The notes: a model not told the origin generated them from the sequence alone. A stretch of 64,000 bases of DNA from Sclerurus mexicanus (GCA_013396755.1 VWZF01002521.1:767193-831192); one strand, 5' to 3'. Counted from the stretch's first letter, positions 23,601 through 37,340 are shown. Made by a program: numbers and translations.

Positions 23601-25189
23601 CCTTCAGAAAGTAGTTCACCTGAAATTACTAAAAAAACATCAGCCAGGGCCATTTAAACAGTTTTGAATGGTGGTTTGAGTTAACACAGGCAATTTTTGA
23701 GATGGAACAGAGATCAGTTACATAAACCAACCCACCAGTAATCAAAGAAGCCCCAGCAGAATCATGAGGAGAAACAGCTGTAAAACCTCTTCCACAACTA
23801 CAGCCAGAATCAGGTGAAAATGTCTGGCCATAATTCTGAGAGGCAATGTAACTGACAGCTAATTAATGCCCTACTGACATTTTATAGTAGCAGAGCCTCT
23901 GTGAGAAAAACAGTCAGCAACTTCCTAAAACTCAAGGATTAATAATTCAGGAACTTTCATATTCAGGAGCTAAATTCATATGCAGAACTATTTAAAATAA
24001 TAATTAGACTGATTATGTCAGACACTCAGCATGGACTACAGATCAGTACAGTGAGTGCACCAATAGTGACAGGAGTGAGAGACAAGAGACTGTGCAATAC
24101 CTCAGATCTGCAATTCCCCGAAGTCCCTAAGACAATATTTTTATATCTTAATTCAACATAGTTCTCTCTTGTAAAATGCACAAGGTAACAAGTAATAATC
24201 CAACTACAACAGAAAGTGGAACAGCTGTAAGTCTGATGGATATTTCCTAACAGCATGCCTAGGCTACCATTTTTGTCAGGTTCTACTGTACTTTCACACT
24301 GTACCATTAAGAATTTCGTTTCCCTCTACATCAGTGGCTTCCCCAGCTGAAATGGATTAATGTTAATACAATAACGGAAGAGTTATCTTAAAGTATAAAC
24401 AAGACCACCAAAAAAAATTAAAAAAGGGCAACTCCACAGCTAAAACCAAAACACAATAGAAAAAAGACTATTAAAAAGAAAAAAAAACAAAAACATTTTA
24501 AGATGTGCTTTCATACTGTTAGATTTCCCTCACAAGTTCTTCCGCTAATCTACAGGAACACAAACTACTGCAGCCTGAAAGTGCTGCAAACACGTGCTGC
24601 AACCACATGACAAAAGCAAACCCTGCTTGACTCACGGTGACTGTACCCAGGCGAACGTGGGCTACAACCTTCCAGCTTTACAAATCTACACCATACTTAA
24701 TGTTTTCAGCCCTTCTGTAGTTTTCTTCATGTTTGTATCTCAGCCTTTGGCTCTCCAATCACATCAAAAGACACATGATCTAAAACTTGTTACTATTCTT
24801 GGAGGTCTTTTGCTTAAGTTCTTAACTTTGCATAACTTCTATAGGAATTATTCTCATCTTTTCACTACAGGTCCTACTGCAAGGCTGAGATGCAGACTAC
24901 ACCGTCAAGACCCCGTATAAAAGCTTTACAGTATCTCTTAAGTCTTTTAGAACAAAAGTTAAGCAAAGTAATAGTAAATATGGGTTTTTTCCTTGCCCTG
25001 GAAGCCAGGTTGCTCCAAAGTCCCAGCGACCTTATCGTACATGATCAGCAAGACTGCAGGCCGTGCCCAAAGCAGGCAGGAATACTACACTACTGCTCTC
25101 CACTGTGCAGCACCAACAAGCCTAGAAGTACTTAGGAGTCTTTCGATTTCGAACGCGGTGAATTTATACTGCGGGGCTCTGTCCCTTAC
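14671..25189 (-). other. N4BP2: Presumed 5' UTR intron of N4BP2
   Basis: About 10.5 kb from the start-codon exon back to the GC-rich island. The extent is inferred: I place the promoter in the island because no other GC-rich promoter lies upstream. Contents recognised: one CR1 fragment (15251-15435), A-rich tracts near 20130, 20210 and 24405-24500, and a locally GC-richer patch near 21400-21600 that I cannot assign. A small non-coding exon could be hidden here. Confidence 0.55.
15251..15435 (+). mobile_element. CR1 LINE 3' UTR fragment, plus orientation
   Basis: Contains the CR1 3' UTR signature 'ctggcataggttgcccagagaggctctggagtctcc', then 'gcttgagctgctgggttgaaccagatgacatcca'. It is short, diverged and lacks the terminal ATTCTATG tail, so it is truncated at both ends. 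Confidence 0.8.
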
Positions 25190-25325
25190 GAGGCGAAGTT
25201 CACAAGCGCTCCGTACTGTCTGCTCCGGGCGAGCGAGCCAAGGGACTTTCCACAGACCGGCCAGCCCTGACCCTCCCCCGGCGGCCGCAGGAGCCGGCAC
25301 TGCTGCGGGGGCCGGCGGGAGGCCC

Positions 25326-25459
25326 GGGGCACAGGGCATGTGGCACAGGGCACAGCGCCGGGGCTCGGGGCACAGGGCACAGCGCCGGGGCACAGGGCAT
25401 GTGGCACGGGGCACAGCGCCGGGGCACAGGGCATGGGGCACAGGGCACAGCGCCGGGGC
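25326..25459. repeat. GC-rich 34-bp minisatellite, truncated by assembly gap
   Basis: Unit GGGGCACAGGGCATGTGGCA followed by CAGGGCACAGCGCC. Three 34-bp units lie at 25326-25359, 25387-25420 and 25421-25454. A 20-bp short unit (25367-25386) lacks the middle of the repeat, with a 7-bp spacer before it, and the next unit starts at 25455. The array enters the N run at 25460, so its true length is unknown. Confidence 0.88.
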
Positions 25460-25714
25460 NNNNNNNNNNNNNNNNNNNNNNNNNNNNNNNNNNNNNNNNN
25501 NNNNNNNNNNNNNNNNNNNNNNNNNNNNNNNNNNNNNNNNNNNNNNNNNNNNNNNNNNNNNNNNNNNNNNNNNNNNNNNNNNNNNNNNNNNNNNNNNNNN
25601 NNNNNNNNNNNNNNNNNNNNNNNNNNNNNNNNNNNNNNNNNNNNNNNNNNNNNNNNNNNNNNNNNNNNNNNNNNNNNNNNNNNNNNNNNNNNNNNNNNNN
25701 NNNNNNNNNNNNNN
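25460..25714. other. Assembly gap (255 N)
   Basis: A run of N that begins inside the minisatellite and ends in GC-rich unique sequence. The irregular size suggests an estimated gap length rather than a fixed placeholder. Confidence 0.98.
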
Positions 25715-26110
25715 TGCCCGCGGCCTGGCGCGGCCGGTGTGCTGTGCCGGGCCGGGGCCGCGCACGGCGGGAGGGCCCGCACCGTGACCGTGCCGAGTGG
25801 TGACAGGGGACACGTGGAACAAAAGGCACGAGTGCCTGGAGCCACTGCCCTGCTCTGCCGAGCGTTTTCTGAGGTCGGCAAGGGAACGCTCCCAGAGTGG
25901 GAATGGTGGCTGGAGCTGAAGGGGCAGCGGAGAGGGAGAGATCTGGGGGGTATTTGTGGGATGGTCCGCGGTGGGCGCCGGGAGCTGCTGCAGAACAGAG
26001 CAGCAGCTGATCGGGAGCAGAGGGCTTCGTCGGCGACAAGCAGCGGGTGGGCATGGACAATGCACGATCCTGGGAAGATGAAGAGACGTGCTCTTGACAG
26101 ACTGGCGTGG

Positions 26111-29100
26111 TGATAAGCAGCTCTTAAATTAGAGCTGTTGTGAAGCCACCATAAGGGGAATAAGCACGTGAACAGGAGTTTTGAATTTATCAACGCATTT
26201 CCTTGTGTTGGTACACAAGGCGCAAAAGGGTTCTAGGAGCAGAGCTCTTGTAATAAAATAAAATAATAAAACCCCATCTCAACGCTTAAGATGAGGAGGT
26301 TCTACTGGGAGAACTTTTCTGTAGTTTTACAGAGGTTGCTTGATCTGAGAAACTTGAGACGTCTCCCTGCCGTGTGTATGCAGCCTCAGGGCGAATTGCC
26401 TCCGGAGGGTACTGGCTGGAGGTGTCCCGCTGTGATCCCTCTGGGGAACAGGATGACGACGCTCCTGTGAAGGGGCAGAAAGAAGCGTTTTACCCCGAGG
26501 GATGCCAGGACCCACTCGGTAGGATGCGTGATGTTCTTTATAAATTCTCATAAGGCTGAACCAGTCCATGTGTCAGAGAACTCTTACACTTTATTATGTA
26601 ATCATCTTAACTCCAACAAATAGTCCGCTGTTAGTCTCAAGTGTGTTGGCGAACAAACCCTTAACTTCTGCAACAAACTTCTGCAACCTCCCAGCTCCCG
26701 CTGCCCCCCCTCCACAGGACCCTCTTCCAGTCACAGCTTTCCTTGCATTCTCGTGCCTGGTCCTCTACAAGGGGACTAAAGTCTCTGAGCCCAGAGCTCC
26801 TTCACATTGTGATTTATCCTATTCAGAGGAGGGCGCACCCCCGAGCATCATTTCTCCTTCGTTTTCTTTCAAAGAGACAAAGGTGGAAGACTGGCCTTCA
26901 GCAGACTACTGAAATGCTGCTTATTTTGCACCTAATCTTAGATGCTTCACAACAAAGACCAAGAAGTCATGGCCAGCTTTATGTCTGAGTCACTGCTGCT
27001 TCCTTAGGGGCCTGGGGAGTAAAGCGGATAGTAATGAATAAGCAAGTGCAAAAATAATAGCTAGTTCTAGGGTGAACTAAGTATGCATGGGTAGCTCACT
27101 GTAGTTGTCTTATGAAAACTGCAGAAGGCTGCTTGGAGTAATTTGTGTAGATTTGTGGGGATCGCAGTCATGAAGTGCTGGCTGTTTGGTAGCACAGCAG
27201 CAGAATGGCAAAGAGGTTTTATATATAGGATTGTATACATTCCTCAATAAGTGTTAGAAAATTAGTATTCAAAGCATTTAATGTTTTAGAAAATAAATTG
27301 ATTTAGGTATTGGTAGTTTCCCCATCCCTTTGCTATTTCATTACCCATCTTGTAGCTATATTGTGTGCAATATTTAAATAAACAAGGACAAATATTTACA
27401 TTTCTAATACATAAAGCGGATACATACTCATTCAGAGGATGTGCTGGTAAGCCTCAAAGATGTCTCTTGCCATGACTCAAAAGGAAAATAAATATTCAAT
27501 ATGCTGCTATTGTAAGCATCCAAAAATCTGCAGGAAAAGCCTTGATCGGAATTTGTGTGTGCACGTGGTATCAAGTGACGGCTTCATGGATGTACCGGGA
27601 ACTGTTTCCTTACCTCATGTGTTCAGTGTCTGGACAAGTATCAGAAACAAAATCGTTTCTCTTTAAGGGTGTGATGCGGGTAATGTGTTAATCATACGTT
27701 TGGAAAAATAGGTCATGTAAATTCCAGTGTAATGACCGCATCTTTATATTTTTAAGGTTGCCAAAAAAGAGGAAGAGAGAGGTTTTCAGTATGCTCTAGT
27801 GTGATAGCCTCCATTAAACTGCACTGCTTGGGGTGTTGCTTCTGGCACTTGATGCATGAAACTATGATGTTCTTTGCCAGTTGTACATATTACAGTATTT
27901 GACACCATGAAAATACCAGACTAATTTGGGTACTGGCAGATTTCTCACTACTACAGTTAACATTTTAAATAGGAGGGATTTTGGTATCTAGAAAATTGTA
28001 ATCACTGTAGTAGAGGCTCTTGCAAGCATTTGTGTCCTTTTTTTTGAATTTTCACACAACTTTTTCAAACAATACAATAATCACCTGTTACATATGTTGT
28101 TATTTTGGTTTGTTGTTGTTGGGGGGGTTGATTTTTTTAAAAAAATTCCTTTGTCTCTCCTTATGTCTCCAGTTGGCTTGTTTTCACGTGGAGTGTCTTG
28201 AACATACAGCATGTAATCTGTGCTGTTTGGCTCAAGTGTTTAGTCTGGTCTTCACTGAACACTTTCAGAACAGATTTTCCATTTTAGTTTCTACAGTGCT
28301 GCCTTCTTAAAGTAAAAATACTTCACTATATTCTTGCTTATGTTATAAATCACAATAAAATAGAATATTACCAGAGTTGGACCATAAAACAATGAAATGG
28401 CAGTCCCTTATAATATTTCTGATTATATACAGCCTACATCTACTCAGCAAATTGTGATTTTCTTTCTTCTATACTCAAAACGTCTTTATAGTTAAAAAAG
28501 AAAAAAATGAGATTTGGATTTGCAAGAAGCATTTGCAGCTAGACTTTTGGTTTGAAGAACATTCTGGTGTAGCAAGAAAGACGTGTTCAATTTTGCCAGT
28601 TTTAAAGACTTGTTTTTACTTACAGGAACATGTTGAATATACAATAATAAATACTGTAGGAAAAGGCCTGAGAAATCAGTGGGCATTAAAAATTAATGCC
28701 TGCCTGCAGCGAATCTGAAATAAGTTTTCTTTCTAGGAACTTAAGGTACAGTTTTTATAATTATTCAGAACTTTAAGCCATTAATATACATAATCAGAGC
28801 CCCAAATGATCATAGGTTTTTCCTTCCTTCAGAAATGAGAGATGAAGAGCCCTCATCTAGTTCCTGCAGAAATGATTTTCATAAAAGTTAATCCAGTCCC
28901 TCCTCCCTTCCTCTTCTATGGAGCCTTCCATGCTCTGTTGCCAGCTTTAGGTTTCATTTACCACTGCAGGAAATAAAAAATGTTAGCTTTCCACCCCTAT
29001 TTTTTTAATTGATTTACCTTAATGCTGATTTAAGATGTTTAACTTGGCTTCTTGGAATGTCTGTGTCTCCAGTTAATATTACTTTGTCCATGATCTTAGA

Positions 29101-32100
29101 GTTTGTGTTCCTACAAAAGATAACTCTTCCCTGTCCCAGAATTTGATTTCCGAAGTAGAAATTTAATTCCTTCAGAGAAAAAAGACAGGGGGAGAAGTTT
29201 TATGAAAATAAATGTTTGCAGAATAACTCACACAACTGGCTTATCTCCGCCACCCCTCTCTAGTTTTAAGTCAAACACATAGTTAATTTTGGTGTTTTAT
29301 CTCCATATAGGAACTCCATATCTGACTTCTATACTTGAAGTATATTGATCTTCTGTTCCATATAGCTATCAATTCCATAGTTAACTGTAGAAACAGGTTG
29401 GTATCACTGCAGTAATGTTAGTTATTTCACATACACTTTTTTTCATTCCAAATAGTCCAGTTTTACTATACTAATATTATATTAAAATAATGCCTTAATT
29501 CCTTTTATACAGGGTTGTATTTCAGCATTGTATTAAACAGGGAAAAAAATATTTAAAAGCAGCAGAAATCTAGATCATGAGGCACTTTTTGCCCCAGTGA
29601 AGACAATAGCAAAAATTTTGCTGGTTTCAATAGGATCACATTTTTAGATTAACATGTCACATTAATTCCAGCATTATCACAAATGAATACTAAAGAAGTT
29701 ACTTAAGAAATCAGTACTTTTGTTCACATATCCATCAGTAAACTATCAAAGGAGTTTATAAGGTTACCACAGGATGTTAATAGTTGTAAATTTTCAAATT
29801 CTTATTTACAGGCATTCTAAAGCAGCATAATACCAATCTTCATTTAAATTACTTTAATGAGATACTCCAGACACACTGCAGAACAGAAATAGAATTTTCT
29901 TATTATACCTGCTATGCTAAACATCTCCAGAATATATGAATTACAAAGATGTTTGAGTTTTTGGAAAGAAGATGCAGAGATATGACAATAAACGCTATAA
30001 TGCAAGAACCAAAGAATTATGCTTTATTGTATCTTCTCTGCAGACATAGAATGAGGTTATGCATATATAGCCGATAAAATCCTTACTGCTACAAGGACCT
30101 TCTGAATTTGGAATAAGCTCACACTTCAGATTTGATTTGTGGTGAATCTGATTCCTGTATTGGATGTTCTCTGCTATGCTGTTTTCCTCAGTCTGGTATG
30201 TCAAATCCAATAGTTACCAAAAATCCATTCTAACCTTTTTAAACTGCAGAAAGGTAGAATAAATAATGCTTAATATGCCTTCTTGGCATACAATAAAAAG
30301 TAATAAGCTGACTTTTATTGTAACTGTTATGTTTTTATCTGTTGAATATCACTGCCTTTATTTTTTTAAAACTGCACTGATCCTAATCTGTGGCAAATTT
30401 AATATCAGGTATCTTAGAGATGAACGTATTTAAGACATGGCCTAAGAACAAGGCTAGAAGTATAACTGCACCTCTATTATTTTTTTTAAATCAGAATTTC
30501 ATTTATATCATTGCAGTAATGAGACAGGGAAAGAATAATGGTTGACACTTCTGTAAGTTCTACCATCCCCAACGTGTCTTTTAAAAAATGCAAACAACAA
30601 AAATATGGGGGATTTCCTTTATACATCAAAGAAAAAGCAACAGCTGTTTAACTACACCATGCAATATCAGAGTAGATTATTAGGCTGTTAACTATCCATC
30701 TGAAATTGTAGGAACTCTGTAAGCAGGGTGCTCTTATCTGAACTGGAATTTGACCAGGATGTGAAAGTTTACTTACTGTTTTTAACAAAACAACTATTGT
30801 ATGCTGATTAAAAAAGATGATGCTTCCAAGGAACAGTATCATTAATGGCCTCCGTTCATTAGTAAAGCCAGAGCTGTATGAACAAAACTGCCCCTGGACC
30901 AAAAATCTCTAGGTTTCCCATCTGCAAAGTATCTGCCTTCAGGCAGTTGTTAAGAGAACAGGCACAGATGCAGATGAAATTGCACTGATTTTGAACTAAA
31001 ATTTTCTAGGTTGAGACAGAACTAATATAGTTGAAGAGTTTGCAGTGACACTTCAGCATGTTATTTTCTTGGGTGTCTCTCCTACAGGGAGTCAAATCCC
31101 TAGCATAAGTGACAGCTACTGAATCCAAATCATTCTGTTGGACTTTGTCTTCACGAAGGAAAAGTCAGGCAGAGGTAGAAAGGAAAAGAAGTTTGTTTCT
31201 TTTAGTTAGGACAATATCATATACATATTAGAAGGTTAACAATCTTATGCTACTACCTGTTTGCCCTCATCAAGAAAACATGTAATAACTACAAAATACC
31301 TTGTTTGTATCAGGATTTTATCACATTAAGGTACTCTGTATCTCCTAAAGTAAAAGTTTTCCTTAGTGCAAAAGAGATGCATTTCCTCAAATATATTAAT
31401 TCCCAAGTTTACTTAATGTGACCTAATTCATGCTGACATGCAGAACTAAACACTTGGAAACAAACCATTTAAAAAGTCAATTTGGGAGAAAATAAGAAAA
31501 AAGCTATCAGTTATTATTTTCTTTTGACTATGTAATAAGTAAAAATTTAGTTTATATATTTTCATGTTTTATGGGGTTTGTGGTATTAAAGTTTATCTGT
31601 CCATTTCACCTTGCTAAAATACTGGAGAAAAATCATTTAAACTTTTCAGTGATTCAAAATAAAAACCAGTACTTTCATTCTCCTGGAAATTTTGAGATGT
31701 CTTGTTTGCTTTGATTCAAAAATTTTTAAATGTTAAAACATTGGATCTTCCTTCCTGCAGAATGGAATTTCTAAGTAGATCTAATGTTAAGTACAAGCCC
31801 AAATTTTACCCATGTTTCAGTCATCTGTTAATGTTACTTGAATGAACAAATGCTGTTACCTGTAAAGACAGACTCTACTCCATTGCTCGTACAATTCATT
31901 TACCAACAGTTAATTTCTTGCCAATCAAAAGTGATTTACGAAACTGTTTAACTCAGAACGACTGAACTTCAATTAATATATGATTAGAAAAATATAAAAA
32001 TCTCTTTTATTTCTTTCCCAAAATAGTTTCATAAAGGCGTTATTTTCAAGCACAAATCCTATCCAGACCTCTACATTTTACAAAATTTTCTGATACCACA

Positions 32101-33467
32101 ACTCAGTGGCTTCAAAATTCTATGATCAATATCTTGCAGGTATCCTGCTTTGTGTCACTTTTCCTCACTCAGTATTTGTTACAAAAAAGCTGCTAGTTAC
32201 AGCAATCCTTGTGCTTGACATCTGTTATGAACATCTGCAAATTACTCCAACTTCTTGTAAAAATAAATTAGGGAATTTGTTATGGTCTAAACCCACTAGC
32301 ACTCATATATTAATTAAATTTCACTAACTAGTTTCTAAACTTGAATAACTTGTATGCTGCATGTCTTATGCTGAAACAAGAAGCCAAGAAGATGGGGGAA
32401 GGGAGCAGGGAGTGAGTGATGTGCATTTAAAAACAGCTGTATAGACTACTCTTTTTTTAATGGAAATCCTTTGTTTAGGATGTGATTCTTTGTAACTGTC
32501 ACATGGTAGAATCTAATTATTTAGATAGAAAACCAACTCCATGGCTATTTGGTCGTTGCTGAAAGGGGAACAAGGCCTTCTTTTGCTTTCCTGTAAATTC
32601 TGACCTCTTTGGGGTTTTTTTGTCCCTTTAAAATTCACCTATCACTTCTATTTTTTTAACATTTCACACCCTCTGTCATTGGACATGGGGCCACATTCTT
32701 TCCCAGTGAATAACTCCAGCAACAAAAGGAACTCAAATTTAGAAAGCCACAGGCAGCTAAGGACCATCTTACAGTTTCAGAGACATAAAAGGACAGTTGT
32801 TCCTTGTAACAGGACAGTCTATGGTCTGGTTTCCAATTAGAGGACTAGGCAAAAATTAGTTAGCTTGGACCTGTCAAATTCACGGCAATTCCAAGTTCAA
32901 AGAACAAGGCAGTCAAGTCTGAAGCTTCACTCCACCCTGCTCTAGCTCATGGCAGTCAGATTAATATCTGCAACCAGATTTAGCTCACACACACAATTCA
33001 GGATGGAGCAGAGGTGGTGTAATTTGGATCTGGGCCCATCTGTAATAGACAACTTATTAAAAAAAACAATCAAAGAAACCCAAAATCCAAAACAGTTGAT
33101 ACAATAAGCATGAAAGCCTTCTTCAAATAGATGATCAAACACTGAACTCTTTCAACTGCTTTATTCCTCTGATTACATGCCCCAAAACCTGGAAGAAAGA
33201 ACACACTAAATTAAAAGAACATTGAAATGGGAGTAATTCATATTTTCTATGTAGTTCCTCAATTTCTGAGTATTTCTTTTTCTGTGCAGTGGTGATGGTT
33301 AAGAGAGAACGATGTGTACCTCAAAACTAAGATTTTTATCTTTGTATGTTTTTATTATGAACTTGCCTATTTGCCACGTACAAACAATAGACTATACATA
33401 CTACACAGTATTGAGGAGTAGAAAATGAAAAGCAGAAGAACAAATTGTCAGTATTCCTCTCATCCAT
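26111..33467. other. Intergenic region, left part
   Basis: About 7.3 kb of AT-rich DNA between the N4BP2 island and the solo LTR. I see no gene, RNA gene or clear repeat family. Short open frames have no recognisable products. A small perfect hairpin (8-bp stem, 4-nt loop) lies at 26201-26220. Confidence 0.6.
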
Positions 33468-34083
33468 TGTGCTGGGTTTGGGTGGGGTAGAGTTAATTTT
33501 CTTTACAGTGGCTTGTATGGGTCTGTGTTTTGGATTTGTGCTGAAAACAGGGTTGAGAATACAACAGAGATGTTTTTGTTATTGCTGAGCTGCGCTTACA
33601 CAGTCAAGGCATTTTCTGCTTCTCTTATCACCCTATGTGAGGAGGCCTGGGGTGCACAGGGAGTTGGGAGGGGACACAGCTGGAACAGCTGGCACCAACT
33701 GACCAAAGGAATATTCCAGATGATACAGTTTCATATATATATGATATACATATGTATGTAGTGTCATTTAAAGCTGGGGGAAGAAGGAGAAAGGGGGGAT
33801 ATTTGGCATGATGGTGTTTGTCTTCCCAGTCACTATTACATGTGATGGAGCCCTTCTTTCCTGGGGATGGCTGAACACCTGCCTGCCCATGGGAAATGGT
33901 GAATGAATTCCTTGGTTTGGTTTGCCTCTGTGTGTGGCTTTTGCTTTACCTATTAAACTGCCTTTATCTCAACCTATGAGTTTTCTCACTTTTACCCTTC
34001 AAATTCTCTTTCTCATTCCACTGTGTGGGAGTGATTGAGCAGCTGTGTGGAACTTAGTTGCTGGCTGGGGTTAAACCACGACG
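33468..34083 (+). mobile_element. Endogenous retrovirus solo LTR (ERVL-like), plus orientation
   Basis: 616 bp starting TGTGCTGGGTTTGGG and ending GGGTTAAACCACGACG, flanked on both sides by the 5-bp target-site duplication TCCAT (33463-33467 and 34084-34088). It has the layout of an avian LTR I recognise: 'gagttaattttctt', 'ggatttgtgctgaaaacag', 'gctgaacacctgcctgcccatggg', and an ATTAAA polyadenylation signal at 33952-33957. The terminal CA appears changed to CG. The region where relatives carry a TATA box before 'aaagctgggg' is altered by an AT-rich segment. No internal viral genes are present. A 5-bp duplication suits ERVL; the family name is not certain. Confidence 0.85.
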
Positions 34084-34088
34084 TCCAT

Positions 34089-37000
34089 ACACGTCAGTAA
34101 TTATTTTCCCCAGCAGCATTATGCGGTTTGTCACTCTGATGAGTCTTAAAGGCACATGTTTTTGGACTTTCCTAATTGTTGCTGGTTATACTTATACTTT
34201 TCAAATTCAGCAATTATAAAAGACATACAAATAAATCTGTATCTGGATTATGCTTAAACCTATTATAAGAACAAAATAGAAAACAAACATGTCCATAATT
34301 TAAGCTTGTTTCATTTACCTTTCAAAACTCTACACTGTCAGGTTCATCCCTTTGTGGATGGAAGGTTGTGTTACTCCCAAGTGAAACTGCAGCCACTGTC
34401 ACATGTATGTTCTTCCTCAGGTTCCACAAGAAGACTAACCATGGCAGCATCAAAATAGCAGGTAGGACATATGCACACAGAAATAAAAGCTCCCAATATA
34501 TTTTGATGTAGCTCTCTAGTTGACCTGAAACTCCCCTTCATATGCAAATAGTGGGCAAACGAAATGTACAACAATCTCCTTGTAAACTTCATATTTTAAT
34601 AGTATGCTGGGTTTTTTTTAATCTTCTTGCAAGTTTCTTCAGCTTGTTTCAGAAGAGATTATTTTAGTGGCTTCCAAATATGCAAAACCAAAATTGAATT
34701 TGGAAGGTGCCCTTGTATTAAGTAAATAGAACTGTAGGTGTAACTAATTTTAAGGTATATAACACATCATTTAATCATACTATTCTCAGAATTTGGTTTC
34801 TCCAGTTCACCTTGAATTTGGCAAAATTGTACTTATGGATCACAAATAATATTTAAAACATACTTAAAATTCATTCAGTGCTATTTATTTCACCTTCTGT
34901 CTCTGCATTTTTTGTTTGCTTACATGAAACTCCCTAGTGCCCAGCCAGCTGCAGATTCTCTACCACGTGTATTCATCTTTGCTCCTCCCATTTCTTCTGT
35001 TCATTCATACCTTTTCTTGTGCTCCCATTTCCCACACCCAGCAACAGGCCAAGGGACAAACCTTCTAGAAAGGAGCACAAACACCAAAATAAGGCTTTGG
35101 TATGACAGACAAAATATTACTGCAAATTTGCTTAAATTCAGGAAACAATAAAGGCTGTGGGTTTTTCTTGCTCTTAGACCATGTCAGCATTTGTATACTT
35201 CCTTTACTGTTACTTCATACTTGCTATATGAAGCAGCTTCCTTAGGGGGTTTAAGGATCTATTGCTTTTCTCTCCTAGAAGTAATGTTATTCTGTTCTGT
35301 CTTACTATATTCAGAATCCGATACACTTGTCAACATATTTTTAATTTAAATCTTTTTTACTATGAAGCTCTATGGAAGAACATATTGTTACAGTTTTTGA
35401 AGCAAAATTTAAGCCTAAAAGACTGCAATCAGGCAATGCTAAGCTAAATGATACTGAAAATGGATGAAAAATATGGTTCACTGAAGTTTTCTTCTCCATA
35501 TGCTGGATTACCGACAGCTGCTGACCAGACTTTGAAGGAGGTTTAAAAACTATCTATTAAATATAGATCAATGGGATTTCATAAACAAAACCCAAGTACA
35601 CCTAATGCAGTGACTTACATGTTCACATGCTGTCTAAAAGTCTCTGTCTTATTAAAGGGCTTAGATAAATGAAGTTTACAATTTTAGCAGGTGCTTCCCT
35701 GAAAATATAAATGATTAGGTATAAGCATGCAGTGTCTGGAAAATAAAGAGCACAGTACAGAGATATACTTAAGAAAGCAAGTGCTTATGTGCTTGATATA
35801 GTGTAGTTATAGTATATTACACAGAGTACACACGAGCTGCCTCACCAGATTCAGACAGGATATAAATAGTGGTATTAGAGGTTGGTGAAATCGTTAAGTG
35901 GATACATATCAGTCTCCTTTACAAGCAGTAATCCCTCTGCTGGCATTTAATATCATCACCTTCATTGATCACTCCACCATCACAGACTTTTTTATATTTC
36001 ATCAGGGAGAATTTTTGGCTAGAAATCTGACTATTGTGAACAGAGTTTCTGTATTCCTAAACACATTCATATTTGTCAAGACTACGCTTTTCTCATTTCT
36101 CTATTTGCTGTTGCCTTGTCTAGGCTACTTCTCACTTTGTCTACTCAATGCTTGATATTCTGTGCTCTCTTTAGACACCAATTCATTGTCTGCTTTGTTA
36201 AGCACCCACTCAAGTACTGGCTCAAATAACCTCACTTAGCTTCTCTGCTGCCACATATCCTGAGTTTAGGAATATCTTCCACTGATACTCAGTATTCCCT
36301 GCTGCTGGATCGCTAGGTTGTCACTGGGCTACTCTGTCATGCTGGCTGATGACCTGCATGGATGCAAACGTCCAGAGCATTAACTGAAGTAGAATTGTAA
36401 GGATGAAGTGACCAGAGGGGCACAAACCAAAGAAGTAATTTTATTCTGTAAATTCAAATGCAAATAGTTCTTTACACGGGTTTGAAATTCCAACTTTCAT
36501 ATTCAGGTTCCCAAATGGTATAGTGGTGTAACGTGTTAATGGTTGTCCCCTCAAGCCACTCACAGGACACAGTGACAGAATCATTAGTTGGTCCCCGAGC
36601 AGCATAAACCTATATGATCAATATATTTCCTGACTTTGTTCAAAGGCAAACTGTAATGATTCTGTTGCTCACAGAGTCATACCCACACACTTTGATGCTT
36701 CCCTGAGTTTGATAAATGCAACCCCTTTGTAAGCCTCTGAATAATACACCATATAACTTATCCATCAACATGAAATGACCCTGTCATTACAGTACAGCTC
36801 TGAGACTGCATATCCATTCATCAAACGTCTTTCTTTGACCATAATGGTAAATTCCAAGTTCATATTAATTTGTAAAGTTTCATATCATTCTTTTCTTTAC
36901 TGTGAGCAGCAGACATTGTATCTGTGGAAGAATTAGGAAGAGCAGCATCACAAATATAATCAATACTTTTCACAAAGGAGCCTCTCAAAGAGAACTTGTT

Positions 37001-37340
37001 GGCACCACATGTTCTCATTTCTTAACAGATCATAGGACAGTTCTTTTTAATGGGGCAGAGGGAGAGACTCATATTATCTTCCCTCCAGAAAGCAGCTGCC
37101 ATTGGCTAAATATATTGCCAAACTTTCCCAATATTCCCAGAGGTATTTCCTCTAAGCAGTCCCATACGCTCAGAACTTCCCCAGATTTGAAAAAATACTA
37201 GGTGAACATAAATACCATATGCTACTATTAAAATTACAGGTAACTGCAAATTTCCTTGCAGCCTGGCTGGGGCCAAAAAGAAAAAAAATCAATCTGGAAA
37301 GGAAAAGTTGAATTTGAAATGGGCTCATTTTAAGTGACCT
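34089..37340. other. Intergenic region between solo LTR and LINE relic
   Basis: About 3.2 kb of AT-rich DNA. No gene recognised. The open frames at 35898-36155 and 36902-37201 match nothing I know and show no splice or promoter context. Confidence 0.55.

Larger units (their letters stand above)
25150..26110 (-). promoter_or_regulatory. N4BP2: GC-rich island, probable N4BP2 promoter and first non-coding exon
   Basis: Abrupt rise to high GC and CpG around the N gap (25460-25714) within otherwise AT-rich DNA, upstream of the minus-strand N4BP2 gene. A plausible exon 1 donor on the minus strand is CGCCTC|GTAAGGG, with the exon ending at 25190. The transcription start probably lies in or near the gap. 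No initiator or TATA box can be called. Open frames that cross the gap are not credible genes. Confidence 0.5.

Noticed and set aside
25085..26193. Long open frames on both strands through the first gap (up to 335 codons)
   Set aside because: They are held open by unread bases and a GC-rich tandem repeat; the translated repeats (APALCPVPHALCPG-like) are minisatellite, not protein.
33513..33761. 82-codon open frame inside the solo LTR
   Set aside because: It lies wholly in the non-coding LTR; no viral protein similarity.
35898..36155. 85-codon hydrophobic open frame in the intergenic region
   Set aside because: The composition reflects T-rich DNA; no family match, no splice or promoter evidence.
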